A stretch of DNA of 64,000 bases from Roseovarius salinarum (GCF_002834145.1 NZ_PHNT01000002.1:186001-250000); one strand, 5' to 3'; shown: positions 37,899 to 47,917, numbered from the stretch's first letter. The notes: generated by a model from the letters alone, not told the origin. Program-made: numbers and translations.

Positions 37899-37931
37899 TT
37901 TTGTTACAGATATGTAACAGTTTTATGACGG
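37899..37931 (-). promoter_or_regulatory. Pho box of the pst operon, three 11-bp repeats
   Basis: On the leftward strand three tandem 11-mers read CCGTCATAAAA, CTGTTACATAT and CTGTAACAAAA. Each starts with the CTGT-A/C core and the AT-rich spacer of the PhoB consensus. The block lies 81-113 bp upstream of pstS. A -10-like CAATAG (37879-37884) follows at a spacing that fits PhoB activation. phoR on the same strand ends further upstream, so this promoter is inside the phoR-pstS gap. Confidence 0.85.
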
Positions 37932-37966
37932 TGCGTTTTGCCGCCGGAGTCTCGGCCCCGCGCACG

Positions 37967-39016
37967 TCATCCACGGATGTCGCACGGCACGATGACGGTG
38001 AACTGCGTGCCCTCGCCCGGGGTGCTGTCGATTCGCAGCCGCCCCCGGTGACGGTTGATGATGTGCTTCACGATCGCCAGCCCCAGCCCGGTGCCGCCCA
38101 TCTCGCGCGAGCGGTGGCTGTCCACGCGATAGAACCGCTCGGTCAGCCGCGGAATATGCACCTCGGCGATGCCCGGTCCGGTGTCGCGGACACGGGCGAT
38201 CACCGCCGGGCCGCGCAACGCGGGCTCGTGGCTCACGGTTTCCAGGTCGACTGTCACCTGCGTGCCCGCGCCGCCGTATTTGATCGCGTTTTCCAAGAGG
38301 TTGGTGAACACCTGATGCAACTGGTCGGAATCGCCGGGCATCGGCGCCGGCTGATCGGTGCCGGCAAAGGTGAGCGTCACGCCGGCCTCGTCGGCCAAGG
38401 GCTGCAGGGACTGCTGCACCGAGGTCAGCACCTGCGCCAGGTCCACCCGGTCGGTCGGGCGCACGCGCTCCTCGCTTTCCACGCGGCTGAGCGACAGAAG
38501 GTCCTTGACCAGGCGTTCCATGCGCATCGCCTCGGTCTGCATGGTGGCCAGGAACCGCTCCGCTGCTTCCGGGTCGTTGCGCGCAGGGCCCCGCAACGTC
38601 TCGATGAAGCCCAGAAGCGCGGTGAGCGGCGTGCGAAGCTCGTGGCTCACGTTGGCGACGAAATCGCGGCGCATCTGGCCCGCCTGTTCGAAATGCGTGA
38701 TGTCCTCGAAGCAGACAAGCACCCCGCTGCCCAGCCGCGTCTCGACGAAGGCGCAGGAGACGACGAAGGTGGTGTCCTGCGCCCCGTCGCTGCTCAGGAA
38801 CCGGGTCTTGCGCGGTTCATGGTCGCTCAGGCAGGCCTCGATGGCATCCAGCACCGTGGGCTGGCGCAGCGCCGTGATGAAGTGGCGCCCCACGATGCCC
38901 TCGCCCAGAAGCCCGCGGGTATGGCGGTTGGCGCCGAGGATGCGCTCGCCCTGCCCGATCAGGACGGCGGGCAGCGGGATCGCCTCCAGAAGCGCCGATA
39001 TCTCCTCGGTGCTCAC
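37967..39016 (-). CDS. phoR: Phosphate regulon histidine kinase PhoR, soluble-looking form
   Basis: 349 residues. A PAS domain (about 8-110), a HisKA domain with phosphorylated His125 in NVSHELRTPL, and an HATPase with N box QVFTNLLENAIKYGG, G1 DTGPGI and G2 GGTGLGLAIVKHI. Unlike E. coli PhoR there is no N-terminal membrane pair. The GTG start (39016) follows GGGG; no upstream frame extends it. It heads the pst-pho cluster and probably signals through PhoU/PstB at the membrane. The preceding gene ends 16 bp away. Confidence 0.92.
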   Translation of the reverse strand: MSTEEISALLEAIPLPAVLIGQGERILGANRHTRGLLGEGIVGRHFITALRQPTVLDAIEACLSDHEPRKTRFLSSDGAQDTTFVVSCAFVETRLGSGVLVCFEDITHFEQAGQMRRDFVANVSHELRTPLTALLGFIETLRGPARNDPEAAERFLATMQTEAMRMERLVKDLLSLSRVESEERVRPTDRVDLAQVLTSVQQSLQPLADEAGVTLTFAGTDQPAPMPGDSDQLHQVFTNLLENAIKYGGAGTQVTVDLETVSHEPALRGPAVIARVRDTGPGIAEVHIPRLTERFYRVDSHRSREMGGTGLGLAIVKHIINRHRGRLRIDSTPGEGTQFTVIVPCDIRG

Positions 39017-39032
39017 CTGTGCGCCCCTGCCG

Positions 39033-39560
39033 TCATGCCTCGCGCAGGCCGTCCCGGAACCGGCGCATGTTCTGCTGGTAGTGCAGTGCGCTGGCCTTCA
39101 GGGCCTCGATCGCATCGGCGTCGAGCTGGCGGACGACCTTGCCCGGCGCGCCCATGACCAGGCTGCCGTCGGGGATCTCCTTGCCCTCGGTCACCAGCGC
39201 GCCCGCCCCGATCAGGCAATCGCGCCCCACCCGGGCGCCATTGAGCACCGTGGCCCCCATGCCGATCAGGGTGTTTTCCCCCAGCGTGCAGCCGTGCAGC
39301 ATCGCCTTGTGGCCGATCGTGCATCCGGCGCCGACGGTCAGCGGATAGCCCATGTCGGTATGCATCACCGTGTTTTCCTGCACGTTGGTGCCCGCCCCGA
39401 TGGTGATCGGCTCGTTGTCGCCGCGCAGCGTGCAGCCGAACCAGACCGAGGCGCCGGAACCAAGGATCACCCGCCCGATCACGTTGGCGTCGGGCGCGAT
39501 CCAGACATCGTCGTCGTCGGGCAGTTGCGGGGCGTGGCCATCGAGTGCGTAAAGGGTCAT
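39033..39560 (-). CDS. Gamma-carbonic-anhydrase-like hexapeptide-repeat protein
   Basis: 175 residues of left-handed beta-helix. [49 protein letters not shown] and the metal-ligand His residues in [16 protein letters not shown] match the YrdA/CaiE branch. Some members are carbonic anhydrases; others bind metal without known activity. Its ATG overlaps the gmk stop by four bases (ATGA). Confidence 0.88.
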   Translation of the reverse strand: MTLYALDGHAPQLPDDDDVWIAPDANVIGRVILGSGASVWFGCTLRGDNEPITIGAGTNVQENTVMHTDMGYPLTVGAGCTIGHKAMLHGCTLGENTLIGMGATVLNGARVGRDCLIGAGALVTEGKEIPDGSLVMGAPGKVVRQLDADAIEALKASALHYQQNMRRFRDGLREA

Positions 39561-40198
39561 GTCATCTCCTCGAATTCGGCATGGAGTTGCTTGACGTGCT
39601 CGTTCAGCCACGGTTGCTGGATGCGCTTGAGCCGGGCCGCGGTGACGATGCTCTTGAGCCGCGCCTCGGTCTCGTCCAGGTCGTCGTTGATCAGGACGTA
39701 GTCGTATTCCGCCCAGTGGCTGATCTCGTCCCAGCTCTTCTGCATGCGCTTTGCGATCACCTCGGCGCTGTCCTGGCCGCGCGTCTTGAGGCGGCGATGC
39801 AGCTCGTCGATCGACGGCGGTAGTATGAAGATGGACAGCGTGTGCTGCCCGAGGCTGGAGTTCTGGATCTGTTGGGCGCCCTGCCAGTCCACGTCGAACA
39901 GCACGTCGGCGCCGCCGTCGATCGCCGTTTCCACCGGCCCCTTGGGCGAGCCGTAGAAATTGCCGAAGACATGCGCGTGTTCGAGCATTCCGCCGTCGGC
40001 GACCTCGCGCTTGAACCCCGCCTCCGTCAGGAAATGGTAGTCCCGCCCGTCCACCTCGCCCGCGCGCGGGGCGCGCGTGGTGGCCGAAACCGAAAACGAA
40101 ATCGTCGGGTCCCAGTCGCGCAGCCGGCGCGACAGTGTGGATTTCCCCGCGCCCGAGGGCGATGACAGGATGATCAGCAGGCCACGGCGATCAGGCAC
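39557..40198 (-). CDS. gmk: Guanylate kinase
   Basis: 213 residues. It phosphorylates GMP to GDP. P-loop [10 protein letters not shown] at 12-21, GMP-binding [21 protein letters not shown], and lid region [17 protein letters not shown] are diagnostic. The start is GTG at 40198 behind GGGAG. It lies 44 bp downstream of yicC, the common yicC-gmk pairing. Confidence 0.96.
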   Translation of the reverse strand: MPDRRGLLIILSSPSGAGKSTLSRRLRDWDPTISFSVSATTRAPRAGEVDGRDYHFLTEAGFKREVADGGMLEHAHVFGNFYGSPKGPVETAIDGGADVLFDVDWQGAQQIQNSSLGQHTLSIFILPPSIDELHRRLKTRGQDSAEVIAKRMQKSWDEISHWAEYDYVLINDDLDETEARLKSIVTAARLKRIQQPWLNEHVKQLHAEFEEMT

Positions 40199-40242
40199 GG
40201 CGGCGGGCTCCCTTGTTTCGCGGCGCGCGGCGCCGGCCGGTT

Positions 40243-41133
40243 CTACTCGACATTCTGGACCTGTTCACGCATCTGCTCGATCGCCGATTTCAGCTCCAGC
40301 CCCACCGCCGTGAGCCGCTTGTTCTGCGCCTTGGAGCACAGCGTGTTGGCCTCACGGTTGAATTCCTGGGCCAGGAAATCGAGCTTGCGCCCCACCGGCG
40401 ACCCCTGTGCCAGCAGCTCGCGCGCCGCGCCGACATGGGCACGCAGGCGGTCGATTTCCTCGGTCACGTCCGCCTTTACGGCCATCACCGCAAGCTCCTG
40501 CGCCACGCGCTGTTCGTCGGCGCCGTTCGCGTTGTCGAGAACCCGCGCCAGCGCGTTTCGGAACCCTTCGGCCATCTCGGGCGCGCGGGCCTCGGCAGCC
40601 TCGGCCGCGGCGTCGGTCAGCCGCGCGATCTCGTCAACCTGGCCGTCAAGGACGTCGCGCAGGGCGCGTCCCTCGGCCGCGCGCATTTCACCGAAGGCCC
40701 CGAGGACGGCTTCGAAATCCTCCAGCAGCGTGGCCGCCAGGGTCGTGGCGGCCTCGTTCGTTCCCGGCGCGTCCAGCACCCCGCGCAGACCCAGGATGTC
40801 GGCCGCGCGCGCCGGGGCCAGCGACAGGCCCTTTTCCAGGGCGCGGGCCTCGACTTGCCGTATCATCTCAAGCGCCCGGTCCAGCGCGGCGGGGTCCAGC
40901 GCGGCATCCCCCTGCGCGCCGTCGGCGCGCACGCGAAGCGTGAGCGTGACGTTGCCGCGCGACAGGGCCGCCGTCAGGCGTGCGCGCAGCGGCGCCTCGA
41001 GGCCCTCGATCCAGTCGGGCAGCCGCAGCCGCAGGTCCAGCCCCTTGCCGTTGACCCCGCGCAGCTCCCAGCTCCAGGCGTGGCCGTCGCGGGCGCCCTG
41101 CGCCGTGGCGATCGCGGTCATGGAATTCAGCAC
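40243..41133 (-). CDS. yicC: YicC family endoribonuclease
   Basis: 296 residues from a GTG at 41133; the protein would begin [13 protein letters not shown], matching the family start (M-x-x-SMT). AAGGAG lies seven bases upstream, whereas the ATG at 41121 has no site. N-terminal YicC-like domain ([17 protein letters not shown] segment [13 protein letters not shown]) and C-terminal DUF1732 ([22 protein letters not shown]) are both complete. YicC proteins are RNases that degrade specific sRNAs in enterobacteria; this is a plausible role here too. Confidence 0.93.
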   Translation of the reverse strand: MLNSMTAIATAQGARDGHAWSWELRGVNGKGLDLRLRLPDWIEGLEAPLRARLTAALSRGNVTLTLRVRADGAQGDAALDPAALDRALEMIRQVEARALEKGLSLAPARAADILGLRGVLDAPGTNEAATTLAATLLEDFEAVLGAFGEMRAAEGRALRDVLDGQVDEIARLTDAAAEAAEARAPEMAEGFRNALARVLDNANGADEQRVAQELAVMAVKADVTEEIDRLRAHVGAARELLAQGSPVGRKLDFLAQEFNREANTLCSKAQNKRLTAVGLELKSAIEQMREQVQNVE

Positions 41134-41300
41134 GCCGGTACTCCTTGTTCCGGTGCCGCACCGTCCTAGCCATTCGCCGGCGCGCTGGCAAGCGCGCCCG
41201 CGGCCGGTGCCGCGGGCGGTTAACCAGATGCAAGGAATTTTAGCGAAATCCGCGGCGCCCGTGGCATGATGGCGCGTATGACGCGACATCGGGTGACATC

Positions 41301-41945
41301 ATGGATGACACGGGAAACCATTCTTTCGTAACCGCCAGGCACACCGGTCCCGGCGCAAGGGCGCGTGCCGCGGTGGTCGACCACTGGCAGGCGCTGCGCA
41401 ACGCGGGCGCCGCGATTCCGCGGCGCAGTGACATCGATCCGCGCCGGATCGGCGCGGGGCTGGAATACGCCTTCATCGCCGAACGCATCGCCCCCGGGCT
41501 GGCACGCCTGCGCATCGCCGGCACGCACCTGGCCGACCTGATGGGCATGGAGGTGCGGGGCATGCCGCTGAGCGCCTTCGTCGTGCCCGGCGATCGCGAC
41601 GCGCTGGCCGACGCGCTGACAGAGCTTTTCGATGGGCCGGCCGCCGTTCGGGTCACGCTGCGCGCGCCGGGCGGCCCGGGTCGACCCGCGCTGACGGGCG
41701 GGTTGACGCTGCTGCCTCTGCGCAGCGATCTGGGGGATGTGTCACGCGCGCTTGGCAGCCTCGCGACCGAGGGCGCGGCCCGCCCGGGCCGCACCCCGCG
41801 GAGGTTCGGGATCGTGGAGATATCCAGCACGCCGTTGTCGGCGGCGGCCGCGCGGGCCGCGGGCACCGCAGGGGTGGGCAGCAAGGCCGCCAATTTGCGA
41901 CCGACCAGGGCGCCGCATCTTCGGCTGGTGACCTGCGACGACTGA
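41301..41945 (+). CDS. PAS_5 family protein
   Basis: 214 residues. HWQALRNAGAAIPRRSDIDPRRIG, YAFIAERIAPGLARLRIAGTHL and LMGMEVRGMPLS are the conserved pattern of the alphaproteobacterial PAS_5 (former DUF1457) family. The domain spans about 25-150, followed by a low-complexity Ala/Arg tail. Such proteins are single PAS sensors without an output domain; ligand and partner are unknown. Divergent from yicC and converging on the DAHP synthase gene. Confidence 0.82.
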   Translation: MDDTGNHSFVTARHTGPGARARAAVVDHWQALRNAGAAIPRRSDIDPRRIGAGLEYAFIAERIAPGLARLRIAGTHLADLMGMEVRGMPLSAFVVPGDRDALADALTELFDGPAAVRVTLRAPGGPGRPALTGGLTLLPLRSDLGDVSRALGSLATEGAARPGRTPRRFGIVEISSTPLSAAAARAAGTAGVGSKAANLRPTRAPHLRLVTCDD

Positions 41946-41967
41946 AAGGCGGCCGCGCGATCCGGCG

Positions 41968-43338
41968 CTACACGGCCGCTTGTGCCGCGTGCCCGCCGTG
42001 CCGCCCCGACAGTTCCTCTGCCACGAGGAAGGCCAGTTCGAGCGACTGGCTGGCATTGAGCCGCGGATCGCAGGCGGTGTGGTAACGGTCCGACAGGTTC
42101 TCCTCGCTGACGGCGCGCACACCGCCGGTGCATTCGGTCACGTCCTGGCCCGTCATCTCGAAATGCACGCCGCCGGGGATCGTGCCCTCGGCTCGGTGGA
42201 CGGCGAAGAACTCCTGCACCTCGCGCAACACCGCGTCGAATGGGCGCGTCTTGTAGCCCGAGCCCGACTTGATGGTGTTGCCGTGCATCGGGTCGCAGAC
42301 CCAGAGCACCTCGGCGCCTTCCTCCTGCACGGTACGGATCAGCTGCGGCAGGTGATCGCCCACCTGGCCCGCGCCGAACCGCGCGATCAGGGTCAGCCGC
42401 CCCGGCTCGTTGTCGGGGTTCAGCGTGGCCAGCAGGCGCTTGAGGTCGTCGGAGGTCATGCTGGGGCCGCACTTGAGCCCGACGGGGTTCATCACCCCGC
42501 GGGCGAACTCGACATGCGCGCCATCGGGCTGGCGGGTGCGATCGCCGATCCAGATCATGTGGCCCGAGCCCGCCAGCCAGTTGCCCGAGGTCGAGTCCTG
42601 CCGGCACAGCGCCTCCTCGTATTCCAGCAACAGCGCCTCGTGGCTGGTGTAGAAATCCACCGTCTGCAGGGTGTGCGCGCGGTCGCTGTCCACGCCGGCG
42701 GCCTTCATGAAGTCCAGCGCGTCGCGGATCCGGTTGGCCATGTCGCGGTATTTCGCGGCCTTCTCGCTTTCGGTAAAGCCCAGCGTCCAGGAATGCACCT
42801 GGTGAACATCGGCATAGCCGCCGGTCGAAAAGGCGCGCAGCAGGTTCAGCGTGGCCGCCGCCTGGGTGTAGGCCTGCAGCATCTTCTGCGGGTCGGGGAT
42901 GCGCGCGGCCTCGGTGAACGCCAGCTCGTTGACGATATCGCCGCGGTAGCTCGGCAGTTCGACGCCGTCCTTGACCTCGGTGGGCGCGCTGCGCGGCTTG
43001 GCGAACTGGCCGGCCATGCGGCCCACCTTCACCACGGGCACCTTGGCGCCGTAGGTCAGCACCATCGCCATCTGCAGCATCACCTTGAAGGTGTCGCGGA
43101 TCGCGTCGGCCGAGAACTGCTCGAAGCTCTCGGCGCAGTCACCGCCCTGAAGCAGGAAGCCTTCGCCGCGGGCGGCCGCGCCGAGCTCGGCCTTGAGCTT
43201 GCGCGCCTCGCCGGCGAAAACCAGCGGCGGAAAGCGTGACAGGCGATCCTCGACCTCGCGCAGCGCCGCAGCGTCGGTGTAGTCGGGCATCTGCACCCGG
43301 GGTTTGTCCCGCCAATCGGATTTCTGCCACTGTATCAT
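41968..43338 (-). CDS. aroG: Class II DAHP synthase
   Basis: 456 residues. It condenses phosphoenolpyruvate and erythrose-4-phosphate, first step of the shikimate pathway; this plant-like class II form has no similarity to E. coli Aro[53 protein letters not shown] and [10 protein letters not shown] are hallmark segments. ATG at 43338 follows GGAGA. Divergent from the GlxA-type regulator gene; a stem with arms GCGGCCG/CGGCCGC overlaps its stop region. Confidence 0.96.
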   Translation of the reverse strand: MIQWQKSDWRDKPRVQMPDYTDAAALREVEDRLSRFPPLVFAGEARKLKAELGAAARGEGFLLQGGDCAESFEQFSADAIRDTFKVMLQMAMVLTYGAKVPVVKVGRMAGQFAKPRSAPTEVKDGVELPSYRGDIVNELAFTEAARIPDPQKMLQAYTQAAATLNLLRAFSTGGYADVHQVHSWTLGFTESEKAAKYRDMANRIRDALDFMKAAGVDSDRAHTLQTVDFYTSHEALLLEYEEALCRQDSTSGNWLAGSGHMIWIGDRTRQPDGAHVEFARGVMNPVGLKCGPSMTSDDLKRLLATLNPDNEPGRLTLIARFGAGQVGDHLPQLIRTVQEEGAEVLWVCDPMHGNTIKSGSGYKTRPFDAVLREVQEFFAVHRAEGTIPGGVHFEMTGQDVTECTGGVRAVSEENLSDRYHTACDPRLNASQSLELAFLVAEELSGRHGGHAAQAAV

Positions 43339-43511
43339 CGTCGATCTCCGCTTTCGCACGTCCGGGATCGTTCTATACTAGAGGTGCCGGCCGGACGCCA
43401 CACGCGGTTTGCACGAATCGGCGCGAATCGTTTGTCCGGCCCTTGTCAAACGCGGCGATTTCGTGAAAGAGGAGCGGACCAATCCGGACAGCCGTCAAGG
43501 ACCAACTGCCG

Positions 43512-44516
43512 ATGCAGACGGACACGCCCAAGGTCGAGGTGGACACGCGCGGTGCCCCGCGGCGTTTCGTTTTCGTGCTACTGAGCGATTTCACCTTGCT
43601 GAGCTTCGCGGCGGCGGTCGAGTGCCTGCGGATCGCCAACCGCATGGCGGGCGCGGAGCTTTACCAATGGAAGGTGGCCGGCGATTCCGACGACGGGATC
43701 ATCACCTGTTCGGCCGGGTCGCGGTTCCAGCTCGACATGGGGCTGGAGGAACTGACCCGCGACGATACCGTCCTGCTGTGCGGCGGCGGCGATATCCAGC
43801 GCGCCACGACCAAGCGGCTGCTCAACTGGGTGCGCCGCGAGGCGCGGCGCGGGCTGAGGATGGGCGGGCTTTGCACGGCGTCCTATGTCCTGGCGCGCGC
43901 CGGGCTGCTGGACGGCAAGAAGGCCACGATCCACTGGGAAAACCAGGACAGCTTCGCCGAGGAGTTCGACGAGGTGGAACTGACGAAATCGGTGTTCACG
44001 CTCGACGGCAACCGGATGACGACCGCCGGGGGCACCTCGTCGATCGACCTGATGCTCAAGGTGATCGCCGACGACCACGGCGAGAAGCTGGCCAACGCGG
44101 TGGCGGATCAGTTGATCTATTCCTCGATCCGCACCGACCAGGACACCCAGCGGCTGTCGGTCCCCACGCGCATCGGCGTGCGCCATCCCAAGCTGAGCCA
44201 GGTCATCCAGATGATGGAGGCCAACATCGAGGAGCCGATCAGCCCGGCGCTCCTGGCCAAGCAGGTGGGCATGTCCACCCGGCAGCTGGAACGCCTGTTC
44301 CGCCGCTACCTCAGCCGCAGCCCCAAGCGGTACTACATGGAACTGCGGCTGCAGAAGGCGCGCAACCTCCTGATGCAGACCGACATGACCGTGATCAACG
44401 TGGCCCTGGCCTGCGGCTTCGCCTCGCCGTCGCATTTCTCGAAATGCTACCGCGCGCATTACAACACCACGCCCTATCGCGAGCGCGGCACACAGGCGGC
44501 GCGGCTGTCGGTCTGA
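43512..44516 (+). CDS. GlxA family AraC-type regulator
   Basis: 334 residues. An N-terminal DJ-1/PfpI-like domain (about 18-200; nucleophile-elbow Cys in GLCTASYVLA) and a C-terminal AraC pair of helix-turn-helices (about 235-330) with LAKQVGMSTRQLERLFRRYL and ALACGFASPSHFSKCYRAHY. This is the layout of CdhR, GbdR and ArgR-type activators of carnitine, glycine-betaine and arginine catabolism. No catabolic operon adjoins, so its targets lie elsewhere. AAGGA lies about ten bases before the ATG. Confidence 0.92.
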   Translation: MQTDTPKVEVDTRGAPRRFVFVLLSDFTLLSFAAAVECLRIANRMAGAELYQWKVAGDSDDGIITCSAGSRFQLDMGLEELTRDDTVLLCGGGDIQRATTKRLLNWVRREARRGLRMGGLCTASYVLARAGLLDGKKATIHWENQDSFAEEFDEVELTKSVFTLDGNRMTTAGGTSSIDLMLKVIADDHGEKLANAVADQLIYSSIRTDQDTQRLSVPTRIGVRHPKLSQVIQMMEANIEEPISPALLAKQVGMSTRQLERLFRRYLSRSPKRYYMELRLQKARNLLMQTDMTVINVALACGFASPSHFSKCYRAHYNTTPYRERGTQAARLSV

Positions 44517-44534
44517 GGCACCGCCCGTGGGGCG

Positions 44535-45644
44535 TCACGGCGTCATGCGGTAGAGCGCGCCCGTGTCAACCGACAGGAACCAGATGCCGCCTTCGGGGCC
44601 TTCGGCGATGTCGCGAACGCGGCCCGTTTGCGGGCCACTGATTCGCTCGATTTCCTCCAGCGGGCGTCCGGCCAGGTGAGAGATATGGTCGAACTTCAGG
44701 CTGCCGACGAGGAAATGACCTTTCCACTCCGGCCAGAGCTTGCCCGAATAGATTATCATGCCCGACGGCGCGATTGACGGATCCCAGTAGAAATCGGGCT
44801 GCTCCATACCTTCCTTGTGCGTGCCCACGCCGATCTTGGCCCCGGAGTAATGCGTGCCGTAAGCGATCACCGGCCAGCCGTAGTTGGCGCCGCGGCGGAC
44901 GCGGTTGATCTCGTCCCCGCCGCGCGCGCCGTGCTCGACCACCCAGAGCTTGCCCGACAGGTCCAGTGCCGCGCCCTGGGGATTGCGATGGCCGTAGGAC
45001 CAGATCGCGTCCAGCGCGTTGGTGCGGTCCGCGAAGGGATTGCCGGGCGGGATGCTGCCGTCGCGCGCGATACGCAGCACGGAGCCGTTCGCGCGGCCCA
45101 GGTCCTGCGCCGACGGCCGGTCGCCGCGTTCACCCACGGTGACGAAAAGGTTTCCGTCGGGGGCCTCGACCACCCGTGACCCGAAGTGGCGGCCGCCGCG
45201 TGTGCCCGGTGTCATTTCCCAGATCACGCGCCAGTCGGTAAGGCGGCGGGTGTCTTCGGCCAGCCGCGCGCGGGCCACCGCGGTGCCGGCCCCGCCGTTC
45301 TGCCGCCGGGCATAGGTGAACACCAGCTCGCGCGTCTGCTCGAAATCCCGTGGCACCAGCACATCCAGCAGGCCACCCTGCCCCACCGCCGCCACCGGCG
45401 GAACACCGTCGATCGCGTGCCGGCCGTCCTGCGTGAGACGCAGCAGCCGGCCGCCCCGCTCGGTGACCAGGATGCTCGCGTCGGGCAGAAAGCCGATGGC
45501 CCAGGGTTCGGTCAGCCCGTCCGCGACGCGCGTGACCTGAACCGGCCCCGCGGCCGTCTGCAGGGACGCCGCGCCCGCGGGCGCAGCGCCCAGGGCAACC
45601 GCGGCAACGAGAGCCAGGGCAAGGTTTCGCGCGATACGTGTCAT
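44535..45644 (-). CDS. PQQ-dependent sugar dehydrogenase (Asd/YliI-like)
   Basis: 369 residues with a signal peptide (about 1-24, ends GAASLQT). A six-bladed beta-propeller of the soluble aldose dehydrogenase group: PWAIGFLPDASILVTERGG, GGRHFGSRVVEAPDGNLFVTVGERGDR, YGHRNPQGAAL and EHGARGGDEINRV. The His in GGRHFGSR and the YGHRNP motif are the PQQ pocket residues. It oxidises aldoses in the periplasm if PQQ is available. GGAGG lies five bases before the ATG. Divergent from the HAAT transporter operon. Confidence 0.92.
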   Translation of the reverse strand: MTRIARNLALALVAAVALGAAPAGAASLQTAAGPVQVTRVADGLTEPWAIGFLPDASILVTERGGRLLRLTQDGRHAIDGVPPVAAVGQGGLLDVLVPRDFEQTRELVFTYARRQNGGAGTAVARARLAEDTRRLTDWRVIWEMTPGTRGGRHFGSRVVEAPDGNLFVTVGERGDRPSAQDLGRANGSVLRIARDGSIPPGNPFADRTNALDAIWSYGHRNPQGAALDLSGKLWVVEHGARGGDEINRVRRGANYGWPVIAYGTHYSGAKIGVGTHKEGMEQPDFYWDPSIAPSGMIIYSGKLWPEWKGHFLVGSLKFDHISHLAGRPLEEIERISGPQTGRVRDIAEGPEGGIWFLSVDTGALYRMTP

Positions 45645-45846
45645 TCGGGCCTCCGTGGCTGCGAAATGGCGCCGCACGATCGGCGCGCGCCGGGATCACT
45701 GCACCCAAGTTAGGACGAAAACGGCCACCGAAAAACCGCCGCACCGTGCAGTCCCGGCGGGACGGCGCCGGATCAAGGCTTTTCAAGGGGGGCGGGGATG
45801 AATAAGCTCGCGCCGGAACCAACGGAACCAACCAGGGAGAGTTTCA

Positions 45847-47040
45847 ATGAAGAACCTGCTCATGACCAGCGCCGCGATGGCGCTTGCCGCCGGCCCGGTC
45901 GCGGCCGGCAGCCACAGCGAGGAGATCACGCTTGGCGTCCTGATGGGCTTCACCGGCCCGATCGAGTCGCTGACCCCGCACATGGCGGATGCCGCCGAGA
46001 TGGCAATGAAGGAAGTCAGTGACAGCGGCAAGCTGCTCGACGGCATGACGGTCACCGCCGAGCGGGGTGACACGACCTGCATCGACGCCTCCGCGGCCAC
46101 GGCCGCCGCCGAGCGGCTGGTCACCGCGGAAGGCGCGAAGGGGATCGTCGGCGCGGCCTGCTCGGGTGCCACCACCTCGGTCCTGTCGAACGTGACCAAG
46201 CCCAACGGCGTGGTCCAGATCTCGCCGTCGTCGACCTCGCCGGCGCTCACCACCATCGAGGACAACGGGTTCTTCTTCCGCACCGCGCCGTCGGATGCCC
46301 GCCAGGGCAAGATCATGTCCGACATCCTGATGGACCGCGGCATCGAAGAGGTCGCCGTCACCTACACCAACAACGACTACGGCAAGGGTCTCGCCGACAG
46401 CTTCGAGCAGGCCTTCGAGGAGGCCGGCGGCACGGTGACCATCAGCGCCGCGCACGAGGACGGCAAGGCGGACTATTCCGCCGAGGTGGGCGCGCTGGCG
46501 TCGGCGGGCGGCGAGCGCCTTGTCGTCGCGGGCTACGTCGACCAGGGCGGCAGCGGCGTGGTGCGCTCGGCGCTCGACACCGGCGCCTTCAGCACCTTCC
46601 ACTTCCCCGACGGGATGATCGGCACGAAGCTCGAAGAGAACTTCGGCACGATGATCGACGGCTCCACCGGCCAGCTGCCGGGCACCGACAGCCCCGGCAA
46701 GGACAAGTTCGAGGAGATGGTCGGCGATGCCTTCGACGCGACATCGCCCTTCACCGGTGAATCCTATGACGCCGCGGCCCTTATCCTGATGGCCATGCAG
46801 GCCGCGGGAAGCTCGGACCCCGCCGAATACAAGGGGCACGTGATGGACGTGGCCAATGCGCCCGGCGAGGAAATCCTTCCCGGCGAACTGGGCAAGGCGC
46901 TCGACATTCTTGCCGATGGCGGCGACGTCGACTATGTCGGCGCGACCGCGGTCGAGCTGATCGAACCGGGCGAGTCGGCCGGCAGCTATCGCGAGATCGA
47001 GATCAAGGACGGCGAGATCACGACGGTTCAGTACCGCTGA
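45847..47040 (+). CDS. Branched-chain-amino-acid-type substrate-binding protein (HAAT family)
   Basis: 397 residues with a signal peptide (about 1-21, AGPVAAGSH). A type I periplasmic binding fold: GVLMGFTGPIESLTPHMAD, the ligand loop GAACSGATTSVLSNV and SPSSTSPALT, FFFRTAPSDARQGKI and NNDYGKGLADSFE. The family binds branched-chain amino acids, amides or urea; the ligand here is not decided. GGGAG lies seven bases before the ATG. First gene of the operon K-G-x-F-H-M; a strong stem-loop follows the stop. Confidence 0.93.
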   Translation: MKNLLMTSAAMALAAGPVAAGSHSEEITLGVLMGFTGPIESLTPHMADAAEMAMKEVSDSGKLLDGMTVTAERGDTTCIDASAATAAAERLVTAEGAKGIVGAACSGATTSVLSNVTKPNGVVQISPSSTSPALTTIEDNGFFFRTAPSDARQGKIMSDILMDRGIEEVAVTYTNNDYGKGLADSFEQAFEEAGGTVTISAAHEDGKADYSAEVGALASAGGERLVVAGYVDQGGSGVVRSALDTGAFSTFHFPDGMIGTKLEENFGTMIDGSTGQLPGTDSPGKDKFEEMVGDAFDATSPFTGESYDAAALILMAMQAAGSSDPAEYKGHVMDVANAPGEEILPGELGKALDILADGGDVDYVGATAVELIEPGESAGSYREIEIKDGEITTVQYR

Positions 47041-47061
47041 TCGCGCGCCGCAAGGCAAAGG

Positions 47062-47087
47062 TCAGCCCGGGCCCGCGCCCGGGCTGA
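47062..47087 (+). promoter_or_regulatory. Stem-loop after the binding-protein gene
   Basis: 11-bp perfect stem TCAGCCCGGGC / GCCCGGGCTGA with loop CCGC, 21 bases after the stop. A second hairpin CGGGCCG-CCAAC-CGGCCCG (47099-47117) sits just before the next ribosome site. Neither has a U-run. This fits 3' protection of the binding-protein message and partial termination, giving more binding protein than transporter. Confidence 0.65.
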
Positions 47088-47131
47088 TCCAACAATTCCG
47101 GGCCGCCAACCGGCCCGATGGGGGGACATGC

Positions 47132-47917
47132 ATGATCGTCGTCGAGGACGTTCACAAGCATTTCGGCGGCTTTCATGCCGTCGATGGCGCGAACCTGGCA
47201 ATCGAACCGGGCACCATCACCGGCTTGATCGGGCCGAATGGCGCCGGAAAAACCACCCTTTTCAACGTGATCGCGGGCGTTCTTAAACCCACCTCCGGGC
47301 GCGTGACGATGGCCGGCGAGGACATCACGGGCCTGCCGCCCCACACGCTGTTCCACAAGGGGCTGCTGCGGACCTTCCAGATCGCGCACGAGTTCGCCTC
47401 GATGACGGTCCGCGAGAACCTGATGATGGTTCCCGGCGACCAGTCGGGCGAGTCGCTGTGGAAGACATGGCTGCACCGCGGCCGCATCGCGCAGGAGGAG
47501 CGCGCGCTGGCCCGGAAGGCGGACGAGGTTCTGGAATTCCTGACCATCGACCACCTTGCCGACGAGAAGGCGCGCAACCTCTCGGGCGGACAGAAGAAGC
47601 TTCTGGAGCTTGGCCGCACCATGATGGTGGACGCGCGCATCGTTTTCCTCGACGAGGTCGGCGCCGGCGTGAACCGCACGCTGCTCAGGACGATCGGCGA
47701 CGCGATCCTGTCGCTGAACCGGGACCGTGGCTACACCTTCGTGGTGATCGAACACGACATGGATTTCATCGACCGGCTTTGCGACCCGGTGATCTGCATG
47801 GCCGAGGGCAAGGTGCTGGCCGAGGGCACCCTTGACGAGATCAAGTCCGACGAGCGCGTGATCGAGGCCTATCTGGGCACCGGGCTGAAGAACAAGGAAA
47901 AGGAGACCGCCGGATGA
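47132..47917 (+). CDS. livG: HAAT transporter ATPase, LivG-like
   Basis: 261 residues. Walker A GPNGAGKTT, signature LSGGQKKLLELGRTMM, Walker B IVFLDEVGAGVN and switch VVIEHDMDFI. LivG-type proteins carry the extra FHKGLLRTFQIAHEFASMTVRENLMM segment seen here. GVNRTL in place of the usual GLNP/GVNP is a minor variant. Its stop overlaps the next ATG by four bases. Confidence 0.94.
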   Translation: MIVVEDVHKHFGGFHAVDGANLAIEPGTITGLIGPNGAGKTTLFNVIAGVLKPTSGRVTMAGEDITGLPPHTLFHKGLLRTFQIAHEFASMTVRENLMMVPGDQSGESLWKTWLHRGRIAQEERALARKADEVLEFLTIDHLADEKARNLSGGQKKLLELGRTMMVDARIVFLDEVGAGVNRTLLRTIGDAILSLNRDRGYTFVVIEHDMDFIDRLCDPVICMAEGKVLAEGTLDEIKSDERVIEAYLGTGLKNKEKETAG

